From Salegentibacter sediminis (lineage in GTDB: Bacteria; Bacteroidota; Bacteroidia; Flavobacteriales; Flavobacteriaceae), in contig NZ_MSJR01000014.1 of assembly GCF_002078605.1 (NCBI RefSeq), positions 1 to 42,675 of the forward strand: DNA of 42,675 bases. The letters run 5' to 3'. Under the pieces are notes generated by a model, which was not told where the DNA came from, did not search any database, and saw only the letters and a list, made by a program, of their open reading frames with translations. The position numbers and the translations under genes are program-made. Positions 24,714-36,547 of this stretch are shown here, one piece after another. The stretch's first letter is position 1. The number at the start of each line of letters is the position of its first letter.

Positions 24714-24917
24714 TTAGCGATTCATTTTATATTCATCAGATTGAGGTTTCTCTTCTCTGATAAGTCTTCTCATATCCTGTTTTATTTGCCCGGTAGGTTT
24801 CAAACCGTGTACCTCATGGGAGTGAAGTCCGGCCAGGCGTAAAATTTCATCTTTATTTTCTCCGCGGATTTCGACCTTACAATCGAAACCTGCATCACGG
24901 CAATAATAAACTTTCAT
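24714..24917 (-). CDS. DUF1059 small protein
   Basis: The 67-residue product reads MKVYYCRDAGFDCKVEIRGENKDEILRLAG and then SHEVHGL. The CRDAGFDC pair of cysteines followed by a helix and a conserved HxxEVHG-like histidine stretch is the DUF1059 pattern. It is probably a cytoplasmic single-domain protein; the two cysteines and histidines could bind a metal. The start codon ATG at 24917 is supported by the family pattern. No partner gene is adjacent; the neighbour on the same strand, the dihaem cytochrome gene ending at 25025, lies upstream by 107 bases. Confidence 0.82.
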   Translation of the reverse strand: MKVYYCRDAGFDCKVEIRGENKDEILRLAGLHSHEVHGLKPTGQIKQDMRRLIREEKPQSDEYKMNR

Positions 24918-25024
24918 AGCAAGTGTTTTTTTGATGGCATTTTAAATGTACCCAAAAATCACTTTACCATAATTTTATTTAATGTGCTTTTAAGACTATT
25001 TAGTATATTTTAAGGGCTCTGGTC

Positions 25025-25960
25025 CTATTCTAATTTAATGCTCCAGATTCCCCGAACTTCATTTTCTGAATAGCCCAGGGCCCTGTCTTCAGGATAGAGT
25101 TCTTTGATCTTTTGCAAAACCTCGGGCTTCATTTCTTCAGGTTTTCCATGGCACTGCAAACACATCTTGTTGGTGACTATGGGATAGTAGAACTTGTTTT
25201 TTTCTCCTTTTGGTATTACCACAGGCGCGGGTTCCCTGCCATTACGGATTGCCTGCTTAAAATGGGTTATATAATATTTCTCTTCTTTGTTGGCAGCATT
25301 GGCGGGATTCCGGTTTTTGTCTGATACTCGTTTTATCACCGCATTATGCTCTTTTTCCATTTGTGCGGTTAAGGGAATAGCTTCTACGTTACAGAACTCC
25401 AGGGCATGCAAAGGGCCTCCTTCCTTTAAAGCCTTCTTTAGATTCTTTCCAAGTTGTTGCTGAGTGGCCTGGGCGATCTCCATCCCTGTTTTGGCTAATG
25501 TGTTTTCCTGGGCGTTCTGGCCCATGCCCATCCCACGGCCATGCATTCCTCCCCCTTGCATTTCAGGTAACTCTGCCTCATAGAGATAATCTGCCAACTG
25601 TCTTATTACTGAATCAGGGAAATCCTGGTAGGGCATAAGTCCGAAATTTCTGATAGCTCCATACATCCTGGCTTTTTCTTCTGTAGGTTCCTTTACAAAA
25701 TTCATGATATCGGCGATGAAATCTTCCCTGGTGATGTCGTCCATCAGATAATGCATTTGCACCATGCTCATCGGCGGCCCCAGCCTTATCCCGCTCTCAG
25801 GCGAATGACAGGCGTAACAGTGTTTCTCCATAAGGGCTTTTCCCGGGTGTTCCTGTGATCCAGCCTTAGCAATCAATTCAGGCTCTTTGTAGCTGTCTTT
25901 TTTATCCTTGCAGGAAGCAACCAGGATTATCAAACTGAGCAATAATATAAATCTTTTCAT
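25025..25960 (-). CDS. Dihaem cytochrome c lipoprotein with Tll0287-like (DUF3365) domain
   Basis: A lipoprotein signal (MKRFILLLSLIILVASC, Cys17) is followed by a cytochrome c-like domain with CYACH at residues 48-52 and a distal Met-rich stretch GPPMSMVQMHYLMDD that may offer the axial Met. After a Gly/Met-rich linker (GGGMHGRGMGMG) comes a DUF3365/Tll0287-like domain with a second haem site, CLQCH, near residue 273. It should carry electrons in the periplasm or at the outer face of a membrane. The protein is 311 residues and is transcribed towards DUF1059. Similar Tll0287-like domains are thought to sense or transfer redox state; the partner is unknown. Confidence 0.9.
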   Translation of the reverse strand: MKRFILLLSLIILVASCKDKKDSYKEPELIAKAGSQEHPGKALMEKHCYACHSPESGIRLGPPMSMVQMHYLMDDITREDFIADIMNFVKEPTEEKARMYGAIRNFGLMPYQDFPDSVIRQLADYLYEAELPEMQGGGMHGRGMGMGQNAQENTLAKTGMEIAQATQQQLGKNLKKALKEGGPLHALEFCNVEAIPLTAQMEKEHNAVIKRVSDKNRNPANAANKEEKYYITHFKQAIRNGREPAPVVIPKGEKNKFYYPIVTNKMCLQCHGKPEEMKPEVLQKIKELYPEDRALGYSENEVRGIWSIKLE

Positions 25961-26033
25961 CTTATGGTTTATTGTTTACCTAAAGATACTAAAGAATTGT
26001 TTTGGAAAGATTCTGAATTAAGCTGTCCCCAAC

Positions 26034-26065
26034 AAAAAAAAGATGGCCGGAACCCCGACCACCTT
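26034..26065 (-). terminator. Rho-independent terminator of katG
   Basis: On the minus-strand RNA, AAGGTGGTCGG (complement of 26055-26065) pairs with CCGGCCATCTT (complement of 26040-26050) around a 4-base loop with two G-U wobbles, then a run of T (complement of A26034-A26041). It follows the katG stop by about 30 bases. On the plus strand it has A-C mismatches, which assigns it to the minus strand. Confidence 0.85.
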
Positions 26066-26094
26066 TTTTCAAACTTAATTTTGGTTTTCTGAAA

Positions 26095-28353
<2,259 letters not shown>

Positions 28354-28524
28354 TTAAAGTTTTAGCGGTTTATATTCTAAAAATACTATAATTTTTCCTT
28401 ATTGCTTTTGTGTTTTTATATTTTATAGCTATGGTGTTTAGATAAAAACTATTGCCGAAGAAGGGAAGGGGGAAGTGGGGCGATTCCGGTTGTGGGTTCT
28501 CGGTTCTTCGGCTTTCCTGGAGTC

Positions 28525-28816
28525 GTCATTCCGGGCTTGACCCGGAATCTCATCCTGATAGTTTTCCGTTTTGGGTTCCGAAGTTCCCGGTTGCTTACTC
28601 AGATGGGACCCTGAATCGAGTTCAGGGTGACGGTGGAAGTGTATTTTTCTCAGTTGTGAGTTGTCGGTTGTGGGGTGTGGGGTTTCGGTTCTGCGGCTTT
28701 CCTGGAGTCGTCATTCCGGGCTTGACCCGGAATCTCATCCTGATAGTTTTCCGTTTTGGGTTCTGAAGTTCCCGGTTGCTTACTCAGATGGGACCCTGAA
28801 TCGAGTTCAGGGTGAC
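28525..28816. repeat. Composite palindromic repeat, two copies, block 1; rest of 28351-28993 is non-coding
   Basis: Module A (28525-28554, GTCATTCCGGGC...TCTCATC) and inverted module B (28602-28631, GATGGGACCCTG...GGTGAC) form one unit, repeated at 28710-28739 and 28787-28816, 185 bases further on. The two copies differ by only a few bases over more than 100. Flanking text includes GGCTTTCCTGGAGTC in both. The rest of this 643-base gap (28351-28524 and 28817-28993) has no gene that I can support; promoters for katG and the LytTR gene at 28994 should lie there. Confidence 0.85.
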
Positions 28817-28993
28817 GGGGGTTGTGGGTTCTTTTAAGCATCCCGAGTTAACCAATTAACGAAGCCTCATTCTCTTCGTAATTCCGGCGCAGGGAAATTT
28901 CATAGTGTTGGTCCAATTCTATTACTTTTTTAGCCTTCTAAAGCCATAATTCAAAATGTTAAGAAACTCACAATTTAATTGTAATTTTACCTT

Positions 28994-29746
28994 ATGATTA
29001 AAGCGGTAATTATTGACGACGAAGTCAATGCTCAGAATTTATTGGAGAAAACCCTCGACAGGTATTTTCCCAATAAATTTAATATTGTGGGAAAATGCAT
29101 TTCAGTAGATTCCGGGGTTCTTGCGATCAAACAACACGAACCCGAATTGGTTTTTTTAGACATTCAAATGCCTGAAAAGAATGGTTTTGAACTCTTCCAG
29201 TATTTTGATGTTATTAAATTTGAGGTCATATTCACCACCGCCTATAATCAGTTTGCCATTAAAGCTATCAAACGTAGTGCGCTGGATTATTTATTGAAAC
29301 CCATTAATCATTTAGATCTGGCCGAAGCCATAAAAAGGTTTGATAGAAAAAATGAAGGCAATTCTGCCCAGAAGAAACTTTCTTTATTACTGGAGAATCT
29401 GAATGTAAATGACCAGAACGTAAGAAAAATTGCTTTTCCGACGATAGAAGGATTTGAACTCATTCATACTAATCAGATTCTGTACTGTAAAGCCGAAAGT
29501 AATTATTGCAGCCTTAAAAAAATTGATGGCAGCATTAAAACTGTTTCGAAAACTTTAAAACACGTGGAAGAAATCCTTCCGGCCTCTGTTTTTAAAAGAG
29601 TTCATAAAAGCTACGTCATCAATTTAAATTATGTGGTGAGCTATCATAAGGCAAACAAGGAAATTAAATTAACAAACGGAGAAAAACTTCCTGTTTCTTT
29701 CCGAAAAGAAGAAGAGTTTATCAATGCCATTCTACCAAATAACTAA
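28994..29746 (+). CDS. LytTR-family response regulator
   Basis: The 250-residue protein has a receiver domain with D8-D9, phospho-acceptor D56 in FLDIQMPEKNGF, TTAYNQ and a YLLKPINH lysine, followed by a LytTR DNA-binding domain from about residue 145 (IAFPTIEGFELIHTNQILYCKAESNYCSL, positions 145-173; FKRVHKSYVINL). It would act on promoter direct repeats. The next gene, a propeller-type sensor kinase, begins 23 bases before this stop codon, so the two are translationally coupled partners. It is the second of three LytTR regulators in the window. Confidence 0.94.
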   Translation: MIKAVIIDDEVNAQNLLEKTLDRYFPNKFNIVGKCISVDSGVLAIKQHEPELVFLDIQMPEKNGFELFQYFDVIKFEVIFTTAYNQFAIKAIKRSALDYLLKPINHLDLAEAIKRFDRKNEGNSAQKKLSLLLENLNVNDQNVRKIAFPTIEGFELIHTNQILYCKAESNYCSLKKIDGSIKTVSKTLKHVEEILPASVFKRVHKSYVINLNYVVSYHKANKEIKLTNGEKLPVSFRKEEEFINAILPNN

Positions 29747-32708
29747 GCTTTTCCTCTTATTTTTTTTATGCTTTAGTCTAGCCTTCTCCCAGAATTATCC
29801 CGGTAATCATTACACTGCCGCCAGGGAGCTACCAAATGATGCTGTGCGGTCCTTAATGGTTGATAGCAATAACATTCTATGGATTGGCACTGAGAACGGA
29901 GTTGTTAAAAAGGAAAATGACGAATTTCAATACTTTTTTGAAGAAGACGGACTGGCTTTAAACAGCTGTTGGGCCATTGCCGAAGATAAAAACAGCAATT
30001 TATGGTTTGGCAGCTACGGGGAAGGTCTTAGCATTTACGATGGCTTTACATTTAAAGTGATTTCAGAAAAAGATGGATTGGTCCATAACGAAATCACTAA
30101 ATTCTTTTCCTTCAGGAATAAAATGTACGTGGGTACCAGTGACGGTGTTTCTGTGATCGATATAAATACCTATGAGGTAATTTCCTTAAATAATTCTCCC
30201 GGGGATGAATTGTTCAGGGTTCAGGATTTTTTTGAATATCAGGGAAAAATTTACGTGGCGACTTATAATTCAGGAGTTTTCAGAATTCTGAATGAGAAGG
30301 GCTTAACAGACCTGGTTAAGGTGAATGATCATGAATACATTTATTCTGTTTTTGTAGATAATGACAGTATTTATAGCAGTAATAAGGGGTTTTTTACAAA
30401 AACCAGTCTTGCAGGTTATGTTGGTAAAAAGGATTCTCTTCCATTAAAAAAACATGGAGCTTCCATAGTCTGGGATTATGTAAAAACCAAAGATGATAAA
30501 ATTTTTGCAGCAGCCTGGGGGATCTATGACACCAATGGAGGAATTTATGAAATGCTAAACCACCATATGGTTTCGAGGGCCTCAGAATTTAATGTTTTCA
30601 GCAAAGAAGTAATTTCTTTGGCTTATGATTCCAGTTTTGAAAAATTATATGTTGGAACCAGGGATGCCGGCTTATTTGAGATTGCTTTAAATCCGCAAAT
30701 AAAATTCCATGAATTTAAGGGGAAAGATATCATGGATTATGCTAATACTCTAAACACTTCCGCAGTAATATTAAATAATGGCATCCTTTTACAGGGGCGA
30801 GAAAATAAACAGCGAATAAGTTTAGCCCGACTTAAAAAATGGCAGGAGAACTATGTGTTACATACCAAATTGCCACTTCCGAGGCACCGGGATGATTTTT
30901 ATGAACTGGATTATACTACAAAAGCCGCAGATATAAGTTTTTATGATATAAAAGTATCCCGGGGACTATACTGGGTGAACACCAATATCGGAATCTTTGC
31001 CATTAAGGATTCCGGGGAATTGGATCGTTATTTACCCCTGCATACCGAAGAGATTAATTTTACGCCAGATGGGAATCTTATAGAAACAAATCCATATGGT
31101 GGCGTAAGAGTGTACCGTGATTTGGACGCTTTTGAATATACCCATTTTAATAAAGCGGATTCCCAAACTCCCACTATGGTAGTAAGCAGTTTACAAAAGG
31201 GGGGTAAAACTTATTTTTTATCGGTTTTTTCCGGACTTTATGTTTGGGAAGATAATGGGTTTAAGTCTTATTTAAAAAACGGAATCTGGAAAGAGAAAAA
31301 ACTAAAACACATCACAACTTTAGGAGAAAACCTGGCAATTTCGAGTGAGTTCGGAGATGTATTTATTCTAAATGATGAGGCAGGATTTAAAATTCTGAAG
31401 AAAATACCCCGTGCTAAAATTCAGGGGAATTCCATTTCGTTTTTGAAGGATTATCAGGGAACTTTAATTATTGGCACCGAAAAAGGATTAAATCTCTATA
31501 AAGACGAGCGGTTTATTTTTTTAGATAAGGAACAGGGCCTGGAACAGGTTTTACTGAGTGCCGAAGTAATACAGAATACTTTGTTTATAGGGAGTAAAGG
31601 CGGCTATTATGAGGTAGATCTGGATGCGGTAAGTGAGTCGAAGGCGTTGGTAGATCGATTAAACCTGAAAGATATTTTTATCAACAACGATAAATATTCA
31701 TTGGGATTATTAGGCGATGAGGATAAGTTGAATCTGGCGCACAATGAAAATACGGTTTTCCTGAAGTTCAGTACCAATGCGCATCCTTATCCGAATAAAT
31801 TGAAATATCAGTATCGTTTAAATGCTGATGAGCCCTGGAGTCTTCCTTCTTCCACCCCAGAAATATTTCTGCCTTCTTTACCACCCGAAGATTATGAAAT
31901 AGACGTAAAAATATTAGATGAAAGCACAGGTTTAAGTTATACTCAACCCTTGTTAAGTCTGGCTGTATTGCCACCATTCTGGAAGACCTGGTGGTTTGCT
32001 TTACTGATGGCCAGCCTGGTGATGATGGTAATTTATAGTATTTATAGATTTCAGATAAGGCAAACCCGAAAATTTGAAGCACAGAAAGGCTTGATCCAAA
32101 AGCGCTTTGAAGAAACCAAAATGGAAGCCCTGCTGGCACAAATGAATCCGCATTTTATTTTTAATGCGATGAATTCCATTCAGTATTTTATCATGGACAA
32201 TAATGTAGATAAAGCCACCGGGTTTTTAGGGGATTTCTCCAGGCTAATCAGGCTAAACCTGGATCATTGTACCAAGCCTACTATATTACTCACTGAAGAA
32301 ATTGAATATCTGCAATCTTATATTCGGGTTGAAAATACGCGCTTTGATAATAAAATAAAGGTGAGCTTTGAGATGGACCCTTCAATCGATCCCTACGAGT
32401 TAGAAATTCCTACGATGATCCTACAAACCTTTGTGGAGAATGTTTTCGTCCATGCTTTTTCACCGGTTGTGAGTAAGCCAACTTTAAAAGTATCTTTTAA
32501 GTTGTTGTCAGATAGTGTTTTGCAATGCAAAATTGAAGACAACGGGCTTGGATTTTCAGGGGCTTCCAGCAATAAATTGCACGAATCCAAAGGTGTGAAT
32601 TTAGTGAAAGAGCGATTAAGTTTATTGGGCTACGATGTGGAAGAAGCATTACAAATTATTTCTGAAAAAGATAAAGGCACTGCTGTTATTCTTAAGCTAC
32701 AGGTTTAA
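29724..32708 (+). CDS. Two-component regulator propeller sensor kinase
   Basis: The 994-residue protein has a signal sequence (residues 1-22, ending SLAFSQ), then repeated beta-propeller blades (Reg_prop type: LPNDAVRSLMVDSNNILWIGTENG and similar LWFGSYG, LYVGTRDAG, LIIGTEKG) up to about residue 640, a Y_Y_Y-like domain at about 650-750 (KLKYQYRLNADEPW), one membrane helix at about 757-775 and a His_kinase domain with H810 in AQMNPHFIFNAMNS and a G-box KGVNLVKERL; DNGLGF is the D-box. The layout is a periplasmic sensor with cytoplasmic kinase. It pairs with the overlapping LytTR regulator upstream. Such proteins are often linked to polysaccharide or envelope responses. Confidence 0.94.
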   Translation: MPFYQITKLFLLFFLCFSLAFSQNYPGNHYTAARELPNDAVRSLMVDSNNILWIGTENGVVKKENDEFQYFFEEDGLALNSCWAIAEDKNSNLWFGSYGEGLSIYDGFTFKVISEKDGLVHNEITKFFSFRNKMYVGTSDGVSVIDINTYEVISLNNSPGDELFRVQDFFEYQGKIYVATYNSGVFRILNEKGLTDLVKVNDHEYIYSVFVDNDSIYSSNKGFFTKTSLAGYVGKKDSLPLKKHGASIVWDYVKTKDDKIFAAAWGIYDTNGGIYEMLNHHMVSRASEFNVFSKEVISLAYDSSFEKLYVGTRDAGLFEIALNPQIKFHEFKGKDIMDYANTLNTSAVILNNGILLQGRENKQRISLARLKKWQENYVLHTKLPLPRHRDDFYELDYTTKAADISFYDIKVSRGLYWVNTNIGIFAIKDSGELDRYLPLHTEEINFTPDGNLIETNPYGGVRVYRDLDAFEYTHFNKADSQTPTMVVSSLQKGGKTYFLSVFSGLYVWEDNGFKSYLKNGIWKEKKLKHITTLGENLAISSEFGDVFILNDEAGFKILKKIPRAKIQGNSISFLKDYQGTLIIGTEKGLNLYKDERFIFLDKEQGLEQVLLSAEVIQNTLFIGSKGGYYEVDLDAVSESKALVDRLNLKDIFINNDKYSLGLLGDEDKLNLAHNENTVFLKFSTNAHPYPNKLKYQYRLNADEPWSLPSSTPEIFLPSLPPEDYEIDVKILDESTGLSYTQPLLSLAVLPPFWKTWWFALLMASLVMMVIYSIYRFQIRQTRKFEAQKGLIQKRFEETKMEALLAQMNPHFIFNAMNSIQYFIMDNNVDKATGFLGDFSRLIRLNLDHCTKPTILLTEEIEYLQSYIRVENTRFDNKIKVSFEMDPSIDPYELEIPTMILQTFVENVFVHAFSPVVSKPTLKVSFKLLSDSVLQCKIEDNGLGFSGASSNKLHESKGVNLVKERLSLLGYDVEEALQIISEKDKGTAVILKLQV

Positions 32709-32931
32709 CGATAACTTTCAAATTCGGTACGTTTACTAATTCACGCTCCTTTGCTTTAGCCTAATATTTAGTTTTGGGAGAGATTAGTGAGAGTTACAGT
32801 AGTAGCTATTTATAAACTGTTCCCGGATCATAATTATAAGTAGGGTTATAATGTTTTGCGGGACAATAGTCAATGTTACTTCCTTAATCTTAAAAACAGA
32901 AGATCGTCTTTAAAGTTCGATGATTTGTTCA

Positions 32932-32964
32932 AAAAACCACTGGCCATTAGTCAGTGGTTTTTTT
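32932..32964. terminator. Terminator, probably bidirectional, after the propeller kinase
   Basis: AAAAACCACTG (32932-32942) pairs perfectly with CAGTGGTTTTT (32952-32962) around a 9-base loop. The T run after the plus-strand arm and the A run before it allow it to work in both directions. It lies 223 bases after the kinase stop. Confidence 0.82.
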
Positions 32965-33070
32965 CTTTACCCCTAAGCTGTGAGGAGTCTCATCCTACGG
33001 TTCTCAGTTGTGAGTTGTGAAATTCTCAGTTGTACGTTGTGGGTTCTCGGTGCTGCGGTTTTCTTTGAGT

Positions 33071-33376
33071 CATCATTCCGGGCTTGATCCGGAAATTCAT
33101 CCTGCTGCTCATCTGTGCGTGTTCACTCGGATGAGATCCTGAGTCAGGCTCAGGATGACGGGGGAAGTGGTTTGGGTTGTCGGTTCTTCATTGTGAGTTG
33201 TCTGTTCTGCAATTTTTTTTGAATCGTCATTCCGGGCTTGACCCGGAATCTCATCTTGTTGCGCAGCTGTGCGTGCTCACTCAGATGGGATTTCTCACTT
33301 CGTTCGAAATGACAAATAAGGCAGGGTGTTCCTGTCATTCCGACGGAGCGAGGTAGGAGCGACGAGGAATCTCATC
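33071..33376. repeat. Composite palindromic repeat, block 2, with divergent module types; rest of 32709-33562 is non-coding
   Basis: Modules: A at 33071-33101 (variant with GATCCGGAAATTCATC), B at 33130-33159 (GAGTCAGGCTCAGG stem), A at 33225-33254, then an alternative B-like hairpin at 33283-33313 (TTTCTCACTTCGTTCGAAATGAC) and an alternative A-like element at 33334-33376 (GTCATTCCGACGGAGCG...GAATCTCATC). All keep the GTCA...TCTCATC skeleton or its inverse. The remainder of the 854-base gap holds the terminator at 32932 and low-complexity GTTGTGAGTT-type text; 33462-33490 is GC-rich. No gene seen. Confidence 0.8.
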
Positions 33377-33562
33377 CTAGGGTCTGTTGTGAGTTCCTTA
33401 TGTAATCTATTCCTAATTTCTTAAGTTTATTTAACCTGGGGCGGTAAACTTTGTCTCCCCTGGGCCAGGGAAACGGCCCGGACGGCCCGGACTTAGTTCG
33501 TTAATCAGGTTAATTATTTTCTTTGAAAGCTTAGTCGCTATTGGAATTGAAACTTTATCCTT

Positions 33563-34030
33563 TCAAAACTCTAATATCTTAGCAATCAAGAACTTATATT
33601 CCTGCACATTCTTATCAAAATCCTTTTTTAAGTGAAAGCCTAATAAAATTCCTATCGCTAATAAACTTCCTCCAAACAGGTACATATAGGAATTGCTACT
33701 GAGGTTTAGGAAAATCCCAACTAAAATACCCAGCCCCAGAATTATATGTCCATAAATTAATAATAGCGCTAATGGATGTTGCGCAAAGGAAACTTCAATA
33801 TCAGTCTTATTCCCCGCAGCTGCTTTTACTATTTTTCCATTCACAATAAGATTGTTTTGGGTATTTATTTCAAATGGCAATAAAAAGCGTTTGCGGAGTT
33901 TAAATTGGACCGGATTATTTTCATGGGCATCCAATTTAAAAACAAATCTATCAGCGACTCCCAACGAGGATTCTAGTTTTTGGCTAATCTCCTGAGGGCT
34001 ATTATTTACCTGAAAATTCCATGCTTTCAT
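33563..34030 (-). CDS. Hypothetical membrane protein, 155 aa
   Basis: The 155-residue protein has a soluble N-terminal part (residues 1-80, beta-rich: FVFKLDAHENNPVQFKLRKRF, positions about 28-50) followed by two membrane helices (about 84-106, LALLLIYGHIILGLGILVGIFL, and 113-132, YMYLFGGSLLAIGILLGF) and a charged C-terminal helix. I do not recognise the family. It is monocistronic, on the same strand as the VIT-type transporter gene 260 bases upstream. It could be a membrane-anchored PH- or lipid-binding-like protein, but that is a guess. Confidence 0.65.
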   Translation of the reverse strand: MKAWNFQVNNSPQEISQKLESSLGVADRFVFKLDAHENNPVQFKLRKRFLLPFEINTQNNLIVNGKIVKAAAGNKTDIEVSFAQHPLALLLIYGHIILGLGILVGIFLNLSSNSYMYLFGGSLLAIGILLGFHLKKDFDKNVQEYKFLIAKILEF

Positions 34031-34289
34031 AAATCGTTTTGAAATGTTTACCAGGCCTTAGCCTTACCGCAAGTTGACGGAGTAGCACACACACTTGTGG
34101 GCTTAGATCTGGTTTGTTGGTGAAGTTAATTATTTCTTTCTAAGGATGCCATTTTTATAATAGAATTATCCCACCCTCATCCGGCGCTTTTGGAAATTCT
34201 CTTCCTAAGAATCTTTTTGTAGTTGGCTCACCTCTTAAGGGTGGTTATAAATCAGAGTGGTGTTTTCACTGAGTTCCTGCCCCCGGGCA

Positions 34290-34997
34290 TTATACATTAA
34301 CGCCAAAGATATATCCCACCAGGGCCGATAGTCCCATGGCAATTGTGCCCCAGATTGTAATTCGCAAGATAGCTTTTGTTACACTTGAACCCCCTGTTTT
34401 TGCCGAGGTTGCTCCTAAAATGATCAGAAAAATAGTTGTGAAACCATAAAGCAGGTATTCCATTCCTTTTATTGGGGAAAAAAGTACTACCAATAACGGT
34501 AGGACACCCCCGGCAATAAATGATGCCCCTGAAGCTACAGCTGCCTGAATTGGGTTGGCCTGACTAATCTCATTTATTCCTAATTCATCTCTAACATGGG
34601 TCCCCAAAGCATCATACTCGGTCATCTCTAGGGCTACTTGCTTTGCTGTTTCCTTTTTTAGTCCCCTATTCTCATAGATCTGGCTTAAAATTTTCAATTC
34701 TGTTTCGGGCATTTCTTCAAGCTCTTGTTTTTCTCTTTCGATATCCGCCTTTTCGGTGTCTGTTTGTGAACTCACAGAAACGTATTCTCCGGCAGCCATA
34801 GATAATGCACCGGCAACCAGTCCTGCTACTGTGGCTAAAACAATTGGTTCTCTTGTAGAACTTGCAGCTGCAACTCCAATGGCAAGACTTGAAATAGATA
34901 TTATTCCATCGTTCGCCCCCAGAACAGCAGCTCTTAACCAATTGCTTCGGTGTATGTAATGGGGATCTAAGTAATTGTCTATGGTTACATTTTTCAT
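34290..34997 (-). CDS. VIT1/CCC1-family metal (Fe/Mn) transporter
   Basis: The 235-residue protein starts with RSNWLRAAVLGANDGIISISSLAIGVAAA, the first helix signature of the VIT family. It continues with AGALSMAAGEYVSVSSQTDTEKADIEREKQEL, the helix with metal-binding acidic residues and the charged cytoplasmic segment, and closes with three helices (ASFIAGGVLPLLVVLF, YGFTTIFLIILGATSAKTGG and ITIWGTIAMGLSALVGYIFG). Such proteins export or sequester iron and manganese ions, powered by proton exchange. It is a single gene. The family is confident; the transported metal is not decided by sequence. Confidence 0.92.
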   Translation of the reverse strand: MKNVTIDNYLDPHYIHRSNWLRAAVLGANDGIISISSLAIGVAAASSTREPIVLATVAGLVAGALSMAAGEYVSVSSQTDTEKADIEREKQELEEMPETELKILSQIYENRGLKKETAKQVALEMTEYDALGTHVRDELGINEISQANPIQAAVASGASFIAGGVLPLLVVLFSPIKGMEYLLYGFTTIFLIILGATSAKTGGSSVTKAILRITIWGTIAMGLSALVGYIFGVNV

Positions 34998-35192
34998 TTC
35001 TTTTCAGTCTGTGGTTCTAAATACAATTTTAGGGGCCTTGCATCTTTATCTAAAATTAAGATTTCTTCCTCTAATTCACCGGGGAAAATCCAAAAATTAA
35101 TCTGGCTCTATTAATAAATTATGTCAGGTTTACATAATCCCCCTTGAATGATCTTTGGGAAATGGTTTCTCAGCAGTCTTACAAGCCAGATT

Positions 35193-36539
35193 TTAAATAA
35201 AATACCATAAACAAAGTGAAGAAACGAGTCCCGTAATTGCAATTAAACCGGTCATGACAGTCCAGGACTTAAAGGTTTGCTTTTCAGTCAAACCCAGATA
35301 CTGACCTACCAGCCAAAATCCGCTGTCATTTACATGAGAAAGTATAGTTGCGCCCGAAGCAATAGCGATTACCATAAGGGCAATTTGGGGTTGCGATAAA
35401 CCTGCACCTACCAGAACCGGTGCGGTTATTCCGGCTGCAGTGATCATGGCTACCGTAGAAGACCCCTGGAGGATGCGAATTAATGCTGCGACAGTAAAGC
35501 CGAAAACCAGTGGATTAAAAAAGGAATTATTCAAAGCTTCAGCAATCATTTCTCCTGCCCCGGTATTAACCAGGATCTGTTTAAATGCACCTCCTGCTCC
35601 TGTAAGAAGAATTATAACTCCCGCCGCCTGAAAGGACCGGGTAGAGATCTTTAACAGATAATTCCTGGTCATCCCTCTTTTTATCCCCAGGAAATACCAG
35701 GCAATGAAGTTTGCAATAATTAAAGCTGAAAATGGATGCCCTATTAATTCGATAATATATACAATAAGACCCGGGAGGGTGGCTTCAGCAAAAAAAGGGC
35801 TGTTAACCAGGGTATTCAATACAATGAGAAAAATTGGAGTAACAATAATCCATAAGATCATTCCCGGGGAAGGGACATTGGAAATCTCTTCTTTCTTTTC
35901 CTCAAATACTTTTGCTTCAATATGAATTTTCTTAGAAATAAATTTTGCAAATAAAGGTCCGCTAACAATTGCTGTAGGAATCCCCGTGAGTACCCCAAAA
36001 ACTATCACCCAACCCAGATCTACTCCCAGGATATCGGCCACAGCGATGGGTCCCGGGGTTGGCGGGATAAAAGCATGAGTTATTGCAAGTCCCGCGAGCA
36101 ATGGCAAAGCATAAAGCAACAGGGATTTTCCCGTGCGCCTGCTAAGGGCGTAAGTTACCGGAACCAGGATTATAAATGCCACATCAAAGAACACGGGAAT
36201 GGCGACTACAAATCCGGTTAGCATCATGGCCCAGGGAGATTTTTTGTCTCCGGTTTTATTAAGCATATAGGCCGCCAGAGACTGGGCCCCACCCGAATGT
36301 TCCAGAATGGCTCCAAATAATGCCCCTAAACCTACCACCGTTGCTACAAAGCCAAGGGTACCTCCCATTCCCTCCTGCATACTGCTTAAAATATCTGAGG
36401 CAGGCATCCCGGCGATAATTCCAACCGCTAAAGATACCAGCAGCAAGGCCAGAAAAGCCTGGATCTTTAATTTTAAAATTAAAAAAAGCAGGAGTGCAAT
36501 GCCTATGAAAACAGCCAGTAGTAATTGTATATCCATCAA
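35193..36539 (-). CDS. gntP: Gluconate permease, GntP family
   Basis: The 448-residue protein has about twelve membrane helices. GntP-family features include LGALFGAILEHSGGAQSLA, THAFIPPTPGPIAVADILGVDLG and HVNDSGFWLVGQYLGLTEKQTFKSW near the end. It imports gluconate with protons. It begins 8 bases after the stop of the gluconokinase/6-phosphogluconate dehydrogenase gene and is therefore cotranscribed with it; the substrate call rests on that neighbour as well as on the family. No regulator of the GntR type is next to the pair, so control is not visible. Confidence 0.93.
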   Translation of the reverse strand: MMDIQLLLAVFIGIALLLFLILKLKIQAFLALLLVSLAVGIIAGMPASDILSSMQEGMGGTLGFVATVVGLGALFGAILEHSGGAQSLAAYMLNKTGDKKSPWAMMLTGFVVAIPVFFDVAFIILVPVTYALSRRTGKSLLLYALPLLAGLAITHAFIPPTPGPIAVADILGVDLGWVIVFGVLTGIPTAIVSGPLFAKFISKKIHIEAKVFEEKKEEISNVPSPGMILWIIVTPIFLIVLNTLVNSPFFAEATLPGLIVYIIELIGHPFSALIIANFIAWYFLGIKRGMTRNYLLKISTRSFQAAGVIILLTGAGGAFKQILVNTGAGEMIAEALNNSFFNPLVFGFTVAALIRILQGSSTVAMITAAGITAPVLVGAGLSQPQIALMVIAIASGATILSHVNDSGFWLVGQYLGLTEKQTFKSWTVMTGLIAITGLVSSLCLWYFI

Positions 36540-36547
36540 TTAGGTTT

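Noticed and set aside
28452-28841. Open frames on both strands in block 1
   Set aside because: They read through the two copies of the composite repeat and have no family or start context.
33462-33492. GC-rich CGGCCCGGA tandem
   Set aside because: Only two short copies in a repeat-rich gap, with no partner element or consistent spacing; too little to interpret.
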